Positions 7,221-15,567 of a DNA stretch of 31,394 nt are shown piece after piece. The stretch covers positions 1-31,394 of the forward strand of contig JAKFCU010000085.1 in assembly GCA_036676475.1 (NCBI GenBank), given 5' to 3'. A model generated the notes under the pieces. It was not told the DNA's origin. It did not search any database and saw nothing but the letters and a program-made list of their open reading frames with translations. Position 1 is the stretch's first letter. Each line of letters begins with the position of its first letter. Made by a program: the position numbers and the translations under genes. Origin of the DNA: LC029 sp036676475. Its GTDB lineage: Bacteria > Bacillota > Bacilli > Aneurinibacillales > RAOX-1.

Positions 7221-7636
7221 TTTTCTACCCCTTTTTCTCGTATTTCTACAACCACTCCGTCATGAACGATAATTTCGGTTTTGCCCATTAGTTTATCCCA
7301 ATGATCCCCTACCCTTACCTCTACTTCCGATTCAAGTTGTGAATGGGCCATTTCACTTCCATCTGGAAGAAGAGCCAGTTGGGAAATCAAGTCTGTATAT
7401 TGTTTGATCTTGTCTTTTCGCGACGTTTCTTCCTTCTGAAGTCGTTCATACACCAGCTTATGGGCTTCAGGCCCCTTTTTCACAGCATCCTGCAGCATTT
7501 TCTTGCTTTGAAATTGAAGTTGTTCAATTTCTAGTTTATATTTATCAATCATTCTCTGATAGTCATTCAAAAATTGTTTTCTTAAACGTTCAGTAACAAT
7601 CATTTTAACAAGAACAGGCCGCTTTACCTTAATCAT
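7217..7636 (-). CDS. ylqD: YlqD family protein
   Basis: 139 residues. A small protein between khpA and rimM, a position and size fitting Bacillus YlqD. It starts with MIKVKRPVLVKMIVTERLRKQ, then has a charged coiled-coil segment (about 25-85, rich in K/E/Q), then a short beta-rich tail (EVEVRVGDHWDKL...EIIVHDGVVVEI). No catalytic motif is seen and its function is unknown; a role in ribosome biogenesis is only an inference from context. AAAAGGAGGG precedes the start. The gene is separated from khpA by a terminator and two repeat units, which is unusual for this operon. Confidence 0.85.
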   Translation of the reverse strand: MIKVKRPVLVKMIVTERLRKQFLNDYQRMIDKYKLEIEQLQFQSKKMLQDAVKKGPEAHKLVYERLQKEETSRKDKIKQYTDLISQLALLPDGSEMAHSQLESEVEVRVGDHWDKLMGKTEIIVHDGVVVEIREKGVEK

Positions 7637-7650
7637 AAGGCCCTCCTTTT

Positions 7651-7756
7651 GTGTAAGAAAGCTACTTGCGCAGCTTATTGCGTATAATACTTTCTGATAA
7701 GTGTAAGAATGCTACATGCGATGCCTTTTGCGTATAATACTTCTGATAAGTGTGAA
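7651..7756 (+). repeat. Family A repeat, two head-to-tail units
   Basis: Unit 1 starts at 7652 (TGTAAGAAAGCTACTTGCG) and unit 2 at 7702 (TGTAAGAATGCTACATGCG), a period of 50 bp. Each contains a GCGTATAATACTT core and ends in CTGATAAGTGT. Unit 2 ends where the khpA terminator begins. Confidence 0.9.
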
Positions 7757-7796
7757 AAAGCCGGGAACCCCTCTTTGAGGAAACTCCCAGCTTTTT
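7755..7796 (-). terminator. Intrinsic terminator after khpA
   Basis: AAAAAGCCGGGA pairs with TCCCAGCTTTTT (one mismatch), with an inner CCTC/GAGG hairpin. T-runs occur on both sides, so it could work in both directions. It stands 4 bp beyond the khpA stop and would reduce read-through into ylqD-rimM-trmD. Confidence 0.75.
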
Positions 7797-7800
7797 ATCC

Positions 7801-8028
7801 TTACACAATATCAATGGCAATGCGCTTGTTTTCTTTCACCGCGGATGCATTGACTACGGTGCGTAATGATTTGGCAATTCGCCCTTGCTTCCCAATTACC
7901 TTACCCATATCTTCCGCATGAACAGATAATTCGTAGACAGTCAAGCGATCTTTTTCCACTTCATTAACGCGTACTTCTTCAGGGTGATCCACAAGTGCTT
8001 TCGCAATGACCTCAATTAATTGTTTCAT
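7801..8028 (-). CDS. khpA: KhpA (YlqC), KH-domain RNA-binding protein
   Basis: 75 residues from MKQLIEVIAKALVDHPEEV. A single small KH domain with the GXXG loop in MGKVIGKQGRIAKSLRTVV. KhpA partners with KhpB/Jag in other Firmicutes and is linked to cell size and RNA regulation. An in-frame ATG lies 51 bp upstream, but the family start and the GGGGGTG element before 8028 favour this one. It follows rpsP by 59 bp. Confidence 0.93.
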   Translation of the reverse strand: MKQLIEVIAKALVDHPEEVRVNEVEKDRLTVYELSVHAEDMGKVIGKQGRIAKSLRTVVNASAVKENKRIAIDIV

Positions 8029-8087
8029 TGCCAGACACCCCCATAGGATACTTGTCCATATCAAAAATATGGATATCAACTCAATTC

Positions 8088-8360
8088 TTACTTTTGGTAT
8101 TTTGTTTCGTGAACTTGCTTTAGGATGCCAGCTTTGCTGAATAGGTTGCGAACGGTATCCGTAGGCTGTGCTCCATTTAACATCCAGTTCACTGCTTTTT
8201 CCTGGTCAATTTTTACAACTGCAGGTTGAGCAACCGGATTGTAATAACCGATTTCCTCGATGAAACGTCCATCACGAGGGGAACGGGAATCTGCAACCAC
8301 TACACGATAAAAAGGAGCTTTATTTGCACCCATGCGCTTTAAACGAATTTTTACTGCCAT
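8088..8360 (-). CDS. rpsP: 30S ribosomal protein S16
   Basis: 90 residues, MAVKIRLKRMGANKAPFYRVVVADSR onwards, a complete bS16. S16 binds 16S rRNA early in 30S assembly. GGAGG stands about 10 nt before ATG. The 105-bp gap to ffh is AT-rich, with TATAAT-like boxes on the minus strand near 8377 and 8450 but no strong -35 box, so a separate rpsP promoter is only possible. Confidence 0.97.
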   Translation of the reverse strand: MAVKIRLKRMGANKAPFYRVVVADSRSPRDGRFIEEIGYYNPVAQPAVVKIDQEKAVNWMLNGAQPTDTVRNLFSKAGILKQVHETKYQK

Positions 8361-8465
8361 ATTAATCTTGCCTCCTAGTTATTATACATTAAGTATTTAA
8401 TATATTTTTCATAAGTCTTCTTAAGTAAAGAATACTTTAATGAAATCGAATGTTATTATACTACG

Positions 8466-9827
8466 TTAAGACATGAAAGGAAACTTATTAAACAATCCTT
8501 TTCCTTTCTTCTTTTTCGCTTGATCCGTCATTTTAGTAAACTGCTTCATCATCTTTCGCATTTCTTCAAATTGCTTAATAAAACGATTTACCTCTTGAAC
8601 AGAAGTTCCGCTTCCCTTTGCAATCCGTTTTTTGCGATTGGTGTTTTTTAACAGTTCAGGATTCTGTTTTTCTTCTGTCGTCATTGATTGAACGATCGCT
8701 TCCACGCGGCTGATAGCTTTCTCATCAACTTTTAGGTCCTTCATCCCTTTTACTTTATTCATACCAGGAATCATCCCAAGTAAATCTTCCAAAGGTCCCA
8801 TTTTACGAACTTGAGCCATCTGTTCAAGGAAATCTTCGAACGTAAATTCTGCCTTGCGCAGCTTCTGCTCCAATTCTTTCGCTTTCTCTTGATCCACAGC
8901 CTCCTGGGCCTTTTCAATCAGGGAAAGAACATCCCCCATTCCCAAGATGCGGGAGGCCATGCGATCCGGGTAAAAAGGCTCGAGTGCATCCAGCTTTTCT
9001 CCCATACCGGCAAACTTGATCGGCTTGCCCGTGACCGCTTTGACAGATAAGGCTGCCCCGCCTCGTGTGTCCCCATCTAGCTTGGTCAATACGACTCCGG
9101 TCAGCTCAAGCTGACTATTAAAGCTTTCCGCTACATTGACGGCATCTTGACCTGTCATCGCATCGACAACAAGGAGAATTTCATCCGGATTCACCGTACT
9201 GCGGACATCCTTCAATTCATCCATAAGCTTTTCATCAATATGCAATCGACCTGCTGTATCGATAATCACATAGTCATGGTGTTGTGCTTTTGCATGTTCA
9301 ATGGCCTGCTTCGCAATATCAACAGGGCTAATTTGATCTCCCAGCGTAAATACAGGAACCTTCAATTGCTCCCCTAAGACCTCAAGCTGCTTAATGGCTG
9401 CAGGACGATAAATATCACCAGCCACCAATAACGGTTTGCGATTTTGCTTCTGTAGATACTTGGCTAATTTACCCGTAGTTGTCGTCTTACCTGCCCCTTG
9501 AAGACCCACCATCATGATAATGGTAGGGGGGCGATTCGCATGGGCAATCTTACTTTGGGTTCCACCCATAAGTTCGGTAAGCTCATCATTAACTACTTTT
9601 ATAACTTGCTGCCCAGGGCTCAGGCTTTTGAGAACTTCTTGACCAATTGCTCTCTCCTTTACCTTAGCAACAAAATCTTTAACAACTTTAAAGTTAACAT
9701 CCGCTTCTAATAGAGCAAGACGAACTTCCCGCATCATCTCGTTTACATCGGATTCCGTTACTTTTCCTCTGCTGCGCAACCGATCAAAGGTTGCCTGCAG
9801 TCGATTGGCTAAACTTTCAAAGGCCAT
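8466..9827 (-). CDS. ffh: Signal recognition particle protein Ffh
   Basis: 453 residues. The NG GTPase domain has the P-loop GLQGAGKT (about 108-115), DTAGRLHID, and TKLDGDTRGG. It is followed by the methionine-rich M domain, with the GSGTSVQEVNRFIKQFEEM segment that binds SRP RNA and signal peptides. Ffh with 4.5S/scRNA targets nascent proteins to FtsY. The start MAFESLANRL is chosen because GAGGAGG lies just upstream and it matches the family; the frame is open for 17 codons before it. It begins one base after the ylxM stop. Confidence 0.97.
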   Translation of the reverse strand: MAFESLANRLQATFDRLRSRGKVTESDVNEMMREVRLALLEADVNFKVVKDFVAKVKERAIGQEVLKSLSPGQQVIKVVNDELTELMGGTQSKIAHANRPPTIIMMVGLQGAGKTTTTGKLAKYLQKQNRKPLLVAGDIYRPAAIKQLEVLGEQLKVPVFTLGDQISPVDIAKQAIEHAKAQHHDYVIIDTAGRLHIDEKLMDELKDVRSTVNPDEILLVVDAMTGQDAVNVAESFNSQLELTGVVLTKLDGDTRGGAALSVKAVTGKPIKFAGMGEKLDALEPFYPDRMASRILGMGDVLSLIEKAQEAVDQEKAKELEQKLRKAEFTFEDFLEQMAQVRKMGPLEDLLGMIPGMNKVKGMKDLKVDEKAISRVEAIVQSMTTEEKQNPELLKNTNRKKRIAKGSGTSVQEVNRFIKQFEEMRKMMKQFTKMTDQAKKKKGKGLFNKFPFMS

Positions 9828-9828
9828 G

Positions 9829-10176
9829 CTACGCCTCCTCATTCCATTCCAACTCAGCCATTTCCTTAACGAGAGCACGAATGCTTTCCTGGTCCCAGTT
9901 ATCTTGATCCATGATGCTCAAAAGCTGAGTCATTCGCTTCTCTCTTTCCTGGTAACGGGCCAATAGTTGGAGTTTCTCTTCATATTGTTCAAGAACAATC
10001 TCCATCCGTTTCAGCTGATCGTACACTGCTTGCCTACTTACTTCCATAAGCTCGGCAATCTCACTCAAGGTTAAGTCTTCCCGATAATACATTTCAAGAA
10101 AATCCCTTTGTCGGTCCTTGAGTAAGGGAGCGTAAAAATCGAACAGCATATTCACTCGATTCGTTTTCTCCAGCAT
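9829..10176 (-). CDS. ylxM: YlxM/p13 family helix-turn-helix protein
   Basis: 115 residues. A sigma-70 region 4-like helix-turn-helix, LTLSEIAELMEVSRQAVYDQLKR (about 34-56), follows the family motif LLKDRQRDFLEMYYREDL. YlxM is thought to act with the SRP, since the gene is nearly always next to ffh and the protein interacts with SRP components in streptococci. The stop codon TAG lies within the ffh ribosome binding region, so translation is probably coupled. The 5' UTR carries two family A repeat units. Confidence 0.93.
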   Translation of the reverse strand: MLEKTNRVNMLFDFYAPLLKDRQRDFLEMYYREDLTLSEIAELMEVSRQAVYDQLKRMEIVLEQYEEKLQLLARYQEREKRMTQLLSIMDQDNWDQESIRALVKEMAELEWNEEA

Positions 10177-10208
10177 TGTTTTCCCCTGGTGTGGTAGAGT
10201 TGTTTAGC

Positions 10209-10314
10209 CTGTAAGAAAGCTACTTGCGCAGCTTAATGCGTATAACACTTGACTGATAAGTGTAAGAAAGCTACTTGCGTAGCCTAATGTATAACACTTG
10301 ACTGATAAGTGTAT
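10209..10314 (+). repeat. Family A repeat, two head-to-tail units
   Basis: Units begin at 10210 and 10261 (TGTAAGAAAGCTACTTGCG in both), a period of 51 bp. The core reads GTATAACACTT rather than GTATAATACTT, and each unit ends ACACTTGACTGATAAGTGT, itself an inverted repeat (ACACTT/AAGTGT). They lie between the ylxM promoter and ylxM. Confidence 0.9.
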
Positions 10315-10334
10315 TGTTTTCCATCTTCTCATTC

Positions 10335-10407
10335 GTCAAGAAAAAGTCTTTACAGGAGATTATATTACTCATCTCACAGGCAAATGTCAAGGAAAAAACT
10401 TTACAGG
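10335..10407. repeat. Direct repeat of 22 bp at the ftsY-ylxM junction
   Basis: GTCAAG-AAAAGTCTTTACAGG-type sequences at 10335-10356 and 10386-10407 match at 19 of 22 positions, with a 51-bp offset. The second copy overlaps the 3' end of ftsY and includes the -35 box of the ylxM promoter. The first may give a second, weaker start signal. Confidence 0.75.
10362..10390 (-). promoter_or_regulatory. Sigma-A promoter of ylxM-ffh
   Basis: A perfect -35 TTGACA (10385-10390) and -10 TAATAT (10362-10367) have a 17-bp spacer on the minus strand. It gives ylxM and ffh a transcript separate from smc-ftsY. Confidence 0.75.
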
Positions 10408-11411
10408 CTGTTATGATTCTCTTCTTCAGGCTGTTCTTCCATAAAACCAGCGAATAGAGCATGCACAAACTGTTCGGCATCAAACGGTTGGAGATCATCC
10501 ATTTTTTCACCTAATCCCACGTATTTGACCGGAGTTTGTAATTCATTACTAATGGCAATGACAATGCCTCCCTTTGCCGTCCCATCCAGTTTGGTCAAAA
10601 CGATCCCGGAAACCTTCGTGGTTTCACCGAATGCCCGTGCTTGGCTCATAGCATTCTGGCCTGTTGTGGCATCTAAAACGAGAAGCGTTTCATGGGGGGC
10701 ATCTGGAATTTCTCTAGCAATGACCCGGTAAACCTTGTTCAGCTCCTCCATCAGGTTTACTTTATTTTGCAACCTTCCTGCCGTATCGCATAAGAGGATA
10801 TCTGCGCCTCGCGAACGAGCAGCATGGATGGCATCATAAATGACGGCAGCCGGATCTGCCCCTGCTTGATGCTTTACCACCTCTACTCCCACTCGTTGGC
10901 CCCATACTTCCAGTTGATCAATGGCCCCTGCACGAAACGTATCTCCTGCCGCTAACAGTACTTTTTTTCCTTGTAGTTTAAACATATGAGCCATTTTCCC
11001 AATGGTGGTTGTTTTCCCTACCCCATTTACGCCAACAAACATGATAATATTTAATCGTCCATCTTGAATATTTAATTCCTGGTCAGACGTGTTGCCCTTT
11101 TTTAATAAACCTACCAATTTTTCAGATATCAACGGCTTTAACTGTTGCGCGTCTTCAATTCGCTGTTTCTTTGCTTCAGAACGAAGCTCGTCCACCAGCT
11201 CCATGACCGTGTTAACCCCAACATCGGCAGAAATCAGAATTTCTTCTAATTCCTCAAAAAAATCCTCATCAATTTTTTTGTAGCGACGGACCAAATCTTC
11301 CACTTTCCCTACAAAAGCATCCCGTGTTTTCGAAAGACCTTCCCTAAATTTACTGGTTACTTCTTCTGTCTTTTGTGAAATTTTTTCCTTCAGCTTTTTA
11401 AAGAAATTCAA
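10401..11411 (-). CDS. ftsY: Signal recognition particle receptor FtsY
   Basis: 336 residues with a short basic/acidic N-terminus (MNFFKKLKEKISQKTEE) and no membrane segment, as in Bacillus FtsY. GTPase motifs are GVNGVGKTT (about 127-135), DTAGRLQNK and TKLDGTAKGG; the C-terminal amphipathic end GLGEKMDDLQPFDAEQFV is intact. It docks SRP-ribosome complexes at the membrane. The start codon is TTG with GGGAGG 8 nt upstream. It follows smc by 39 bp, as in the rnc-smc-ftsY order of Bacillus. Confidence 0.97.
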   Translation of the reverse strand: MNFFKKLKEKISQKTEEVTSKFREGLSKTRDAFVGKVEDLVRRYKKIDEDFFEELEEILISADVGVNTVMELVDELRSEAKKQRIEDAQQLKPLISEKLVGLLKKGNTSDQELNIQDGRLNIIMFVGVNGVGKTTTIGKMAHMFKLQGKKVLLAAGDTFRAGAIDQLEVWGQRVGVEVVKHQAGADPAAVIYDAIHAARSRGADILLCDTAGRLQNKVNLMEELNKVYRVIAREIPDAPHETLLVLDATTGQNAMSQARAFGETTKVSGIVLTKLDGTAKGGIVIAISNELQTPVKYVGLGEKMDDLQPFDAEQFVHALFAGFMEEQPEEENHNSL

Positions 11412-11450
11412 AATACTAACCTCCCAACATTTTTACCTATTAACTTGTAC

Positions 11451-14400
11451 TTACGCCGGTTCCGTGACAAATGCTTTATCTTCTAATTTTACAGAAACCA
11501 ACTTAGACACTCCAAATTCCTGCATAGTCACTCCATACAAAACATCTGCGCCTTCCATCGTTCCCTTTCGATGAGTGACACAAATAAATTGCGTCTGTCC
11601 GCTGAATTCGCGCAGATATTCAGCAAATCGATAGACGTTCGCATCATCTAACGCCGCTTCTACTTCATCCAGTACACAGAATGGCACCGGTTTTACCCTT
11701 AGAATGGCAAACAACAGAGCAATAGCGGTCAACGCCTTTTCTCCACCGGATAATAAAGTGAGATTCTGCAGCTTTTTTCCAGGTGGCTGGGCTACGATAT
11801 CAATTCCTGTTGTGAGAACTTGAGCAGGATCAGAAAGTTGCAGATCTGCCCGTCCCCCCACGAATAAATGTGTGAAGACTTGTTGGAATTCGCCTCTGAT
11901 CTGCTCAAAGGTTTCCATAAATCTTCTGGACATTTCGTCATTGATGTCCTTAATGACCTGATAAAGCGTTTGTTTCGCTTCGTCGAGATCCTTGCTTTGA
12001 CCGCTTAAAAAATCCATACGTTCAGATTGTCTTTCATATTCTTCAATGGCCCCAATATTCACTACACCTAAAGCCTGAATATTTCTTTTTAATTCGCTTA
12101 CCTGTTCTCCCGTCTTCTTCGCATCCTCTGGTATATTGAAGGAATCCTTTGCCAACTCATACGATAAACTGTATTCTTCGTGCAGCTTATGAAGCAAGCT
12201 ATCGAGTTCCACATCATAGCGGTTGACTTTCAACTCTTCTTTATAAAGCCGATCCTCCACATCCTTGATCTGCTTTCGATTTAATTTTGCATCGCTTTCC
12301 AATTGATCAGTATGCTTGATCGTATCTGAGCGCGATTGCTTTAAGAGGAGAAGCTTAGATGCAATTTCCTCCTTCTTGTGTCGAAGATCCAGAATAACCT
12401 TTTCCAGCTGTTCTTCATTCCCTAGATTCCCTTCCATCATATTGACCAAGGTTTGAAGATAGGCAGATGCCGTCTTCCATTCATCATGAATAGAGGTATG
12501 TTCCTCCTCCACTCTTAGGATAATGGATTGAAATGCTTCTTGCTGCTTGCGCAATTCCGCCGCTTTCACCTTTAAATCCGTAATGTTTGAAGCATGAACA
12601 TCTTTACTGTTTTGCAACTTAGAACGATGAACCTCGGCATTGGTTATGGCTAGCTTTAGTTCACTCTCCTCATCTGACCATTTTTTTAATTGCAAGTTAA
12701 GCTGCTCGAGCTTTTGTTGGTTTACCCTTTGATCCTCTTGGGTAGCATGAAACTCCTGTTCAACCAACTGTAATCGATCTTTGGTATTTTGGTTCTCTGA
12801 TTTAAACTGATTACATCGGCCTTTCACTTCTTGCTCTCTTAATCGATTTTCTTCCCCCGACTGACGTATCGCTTCTTGTTTGGATGCGATAGAACGCAGC
12901 TCATTTTCTGAATCCTGTAACTGATCTGCTAATTTTTCTTTTTTGGCTAGTACCTGTATAATCTCCTGCTCCAACTCCTCAAGCTGTCTGTTTCGTCCTA
13001 ACAGGTTAGTACTTTTTTGCTGAACCATTCCTCCTGTCATTGATCCTCCGGGATTGACGACATCTCCCTCAAGGGTCACAAACCGGAAACGGTAGCCCAT
13101 TTTTCTTGCGGACTGGTTGGCCTGTTCTAATGTCTCCGTCACAATGACAGAACCTAACAGATTTTCTTTAATCGAACGATAACGAGCATCACACTGTACT
13201 AAATCCGAAGCAACGCCTACAAAACCTTGAAGATGTCGAAGCTGTGATTCATCTTGGGAGGAAATACGGCGGGAACGAATAACATCCAAAGGCAGAAATG
13301 TAGCTCTTCCCATCCGATGTTCCTTCAACCATTGGATCGCTTTCCTTCCAGCAGATTCATCATCCACCACAACATGCTGAAGCGCTCCACCCAAAGCTAC
13401 TTCCACAGCGGTTTCATACTGAGGTGGCACAGAAAGCAGTTCTGCTATGGCTCCACGGATTCCAGAAAACCCCTTTTCCCTAGCCTTTAGAATTTCCTTT
13501 ACTCCCTGCATAAACCCTGTAAAGGCGGATTGCATTTCCTGTAAAACATCACGACGGGAAGATAAAGATTCTAATTTTTGCTCCAGCTTGCGCAAATCAA
13601 AGGATAGCTCATCTCTAGATGTTTGTTTTTGCTTATGTAAAGCAAGACTATCCTTATAGGCTTGAAGACAGCTTTCAATTGATTCCGATGCCTCTCTAAG
13701 CTCTTGCTCCAACTGCCTTCTTTTCCCCTCCATCTGAACGGCTTGTTGACCTAGCTCGACTTTCTGCTCTTGAAGCTTGATCTGCTTTTTTGAAATGGTT
13801 TCTCCCGTGTGCTCCACATGTCTTAAATCATTTTTGGCTGATGCGATTTGATTCAGCAGTTCAATATAATCAGCCTTTAATTGTTCAGCATCTACTTCCA
13901 ATCCCTTTGTGACAGCTGCCAGAAGAGATTCTTGCTGCCTCAATTCTCTCTGAATGATCTCATATTCAGAGGCTAATTCTGTTTTGCGCTTTTCCTCTTG
14001 ATCTCTCTGTTTGATTAATTCTTGCATTCTAACTTCCAACTGGGTAATTTTATCCGTAGTAATTTGATGATTTTCTTTCACATTTTTTTTTCGTTCACGC
14101 AGCACTTCCCGTTTTCCTTCTGTTTTTTCCGCTTCTTCACTCACATGAAGGAGCAGAAGCTGCGATTCTTCTAGTTCTTTATCTTGCTCATTCATCTTCC
14201 AACGCCAGCTAGATAGTTCGGCGTCAAGAGCACTCAGCTCAGAAGATTGAACAACATGTTCCTCTTTAAGCTTGGCTGCCTGTTCTTTTGCTTCCTTCCA
14301 TGCTTGGTTCAATTGATCAATTTGGTGGATATAAAGACCCACCTCTTGTTCCTTAAGCTCTTCTTTTAGATTCAAAAAATGCTGAGCTCTCTCTGCTTGT

Positions 14401-15020
14401 TCTTTTAGAGGTTGAATTTGATCGGATATTTCTGAAATAATATCAGTAATTCTGACCAGATTCGCTTCCGTTTCCTCTAGCTTTTTTTCCGCTTCTTTTT
14501 TTCTTGCTTTATACTTTACAATTCCCGCCGCTTCCTCGAAAATTCCTCGGCGATCTTCTGATTTGGTGCTCAATATTTCTTCGATTCGCCCCTGCCCAAT
14601 AATCGAATAAGCTTCTTTACCCACCCCAGTATCCATAAAAAGCTCAATGATATCGCGGAGTCGACAGCTTCGTTTGTTTATCGAATACTCACTTTCTCCA
14701 GAGCGGTAGACTCTTCGCGAAATGGTAACTTCACTATAATCGATTTTCAGTGTGTGATCCGAATTATCGAGCGTTAGAGAAACCTCGCAATAATTTACTG
14801 GTTTTCTGGTATCACTGCCTGCAAAAATGATATCTTCCATCTTACTTCCGCGCAGCGATTTTGCACTTTGCTCCCCTAATACCCATCGAATGGAGTCCGA
14901 AATATTGCTTTTTCCGCTTCCATTCGGTCCCACAACCGCTGTAATTCCTGGGACAAACTCTAATTCTGTACGATTCGCAAAGGATTTAAAACCGATTAAT
15001 TCAAGGCGCTTCAGAAACAT
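11451..15020 (-). CDS. smc: Chromosome partition protein SMC
   Basis: 1189 residues, the normal length. Walker A GPNGSGKSN lies at about residues 31-39. Two long coiled-coil arms flank a hinge (about 505-665, with GFSGIRGAIAELL and GRKAIQWLKEH, and GGSMTGG near its end). The C-terminal head carries the signature LLSGGEKALTAIALLFAI and Walker B PFCVLDEVEAALDD. SMC dimers with ScpA/ScpB compact and segregate the chromosome. A GGGGGAAGGGG purine tract precedes the ATG. Upstream lie family A repeats, a candidate promoter and a family B element, so smc is probably not simply co-transcribed with the radical SAM gene. Confidence 0.97.
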   Translation of the reverse strand: MFLKRLELIGFKSFANRTELEFVPGITAVVGPNGSGKSNISDSIRWVLGEQSAKSLRGSKMEDIIFAGSDTRKPVNYCEVSLTLDNSDHTLKIDYSEVTISRRVYRSGESEYSINKRSCRLRDIIELFMDTGVGKEAYSIIGQGRIEEILSTKSEDRRGIFEEAAGIVKYKARKKEAEKKLEETEANLVRITDIISEISDQIQPLKEQAERAQHFLNLKEELKEQEVGLYIHQIDQLNQAWKEAKEQAAKLKEEHVVQSSELSALDAELSSWRWKMNEQDKELEESQLLLLHVSEEAEKTEGKREVLRERKKNVKENHQITTDKITQLEVRMQELIKQRDQEEKRKTELASEYEIIQRELRQQESLLAAVTKGLEVDAEQLKADYIELLNQIASAKNDLRHVEHTGETISKKQIKLQEQKVELGQQAVQMEGKRRQLEQELREASESIESCLQAYKDSLALHKQKQTSRDELSFDLRKLEQKLESLSSRRDVLQEMQSAFTGFMQGVKEILKAREKGFSGIRGAIAELLSVPPQYETAVEVALGGALQHVVVDDESAGRKAIQWLKEHRMGRATFLPLDVIRSRRISSQDESQLRHLQGFVGVASDLVQCDARYRSIKENLLGSVIVTETLEQANQSARKMGYRFRFVTLEGDVVNPGGSMTGGMVQQKSTNLLGRNRQLEELEQEIIQVLAKKEKLADQLQDSENELRSIASKQEAIRQSGEENRLREQEVKGRCNQFKSENQNTKDRLQLVEQEFHATQEDQRVNQQKLEQLNLQLKKWSDEESELKLAITNAEVHRSKLQNSKDVHASNITDLKVKAAELRKQQEAFQSIILRVEEEHTSIHDEWKTASAYLQTLVNMMEGNLGNEEQLEKVILDLRHKKEEIASKLLLLKQSRSDTIKHTDQLESDAKLNRKQIKDVEDRLYKEELKVNRYDVELDSLLHKLHEEYSLSYELAKDSFNIPEDAKKTGEQVSELKRNIQALGVVNIGAIEEYERQSERMDFLSGQSKDLDEAKQTLYQVIKDINDEMSRRFMETFEQIRGEFQQVFTHLFVGGRADLQLSDPAQVLTTGIDIVAQPPGKKLQNLTLLSGGEKALTAIALLFAILRVKPVPFCVLDEVEAALDDANVYRFAEYLREFSGQTQFICVTHRKGTMEGADVLYGVTMQEFGVSKLVSVKLEDKAFVTEPA

Positions 15021-15072
15021 GCCCCTTCCCCCTAAAAAACAATGTATGTCAATTCTAAGCTGTCCATTTCAT

Positions 15073-15180
15073 TATGATAAGAAAGCTACTGGCGTAGCCA
15101 TATGCATATAATACTTTCCGATAAGTGTAAGAAAGCTATTGGCTTAAGCCTTATGCGTATAATACCTGACTGATAGGTGC
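15073..15180 (+). repeat. Family A repeat, two head-to-tail units
   Basis: Units begin near 15075 (GATAAGAAAGCTACTGGCG) and 15126 (TGTAAGAAAGCTATTGGC), a period of 50 bp. Cores are GCATATAATACTT and GCGTATAATACCT. They lie in the 5' leader of smc, 53 bp before the start codon. Confidence 0.9.
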
Positions 15181-15277
15181 TGGAACTATTTTATCATAAT
15201 CCGTGTCTAAAAAGACAAAGAACCCAGCTTTAGGAGCTAGATTCTAAGAAAGTGTAAAGTAAACTTGGCTGGCGCCA

Positions 15278-15306
15278 AGTCTATGGTGCAGAAATCATAT
15301 TGACAA
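15278..15306 (-). promoter_or_regulatory. Candidate sigma-A promoter for smc-ftsY
   Basis: TTGTCA (15301-15306) and TAGACT (15278-15283) have a 17-bp spacer on the minus strand. The hairpin ACTTGGC-TGGC-GCCAAGT (15263-15280) overlaps the -10 region. The rest of the 15021-15567 gap holds repeats and no credible gene. Confidence 0.45.
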
Positions 15307-15345
15307 AAACCTATGTTCAACATGAATACGCGACAGCCTATCAGA

Positions 15346-15533
15346 TCTAATCGGAAATTTTACGATTAAATTTAAAAATGGACAGGAAATCCTCCACACA
15401 ACCGGAATTTTTCCGATAAAATGCTCCATTTTCCCATGAAAGTGCACATTTAGCCCTTTTAACCGGAGAAATTCCGACTAAAATGAAGACCTTGATCAAA
15501 TTCCAGAATTTAATCGGAAAATTTCCGACTAGC
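15346..15533 (+). repeat. Family B four-hairpin element, copy 1
   Basis: Four short hairpins of type (A/C)CGGAA...TTCCGA occur, with their CGG at 15352, 15403, 15464 and 15515, i.e. spacings of 51, 61 and 51 bp. They include TAATCGGAAATTTTACGATT, ACCGGAATTTTTCCGAT, CCGGAGAAATTCCG and TCGGAAAATTTCCGA. Copy 2 at 29702-29888 has exactly the same spacing. Short reading frames across it are low-complexity by-products of the repeat. Confidence 0.9.
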
Positions 15534-15567
15534 GACTTGTGCTCCCTTGAGAGAAACAGAGAACCCA

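Noticed and set aside
7651..7756. CRISPR array
   Set aside because: Units are contiguous with no unique spacers, diverge from each other, and occur scattered at seven loci; no cas genes nearby.
10271..10510. 79-codon minus-strand reading frame between ylxM and ftsY
   Set aside because: Overlaps the ftsY 3' end in another frame and crosses the ylxM promoter and repeats; no binding site.
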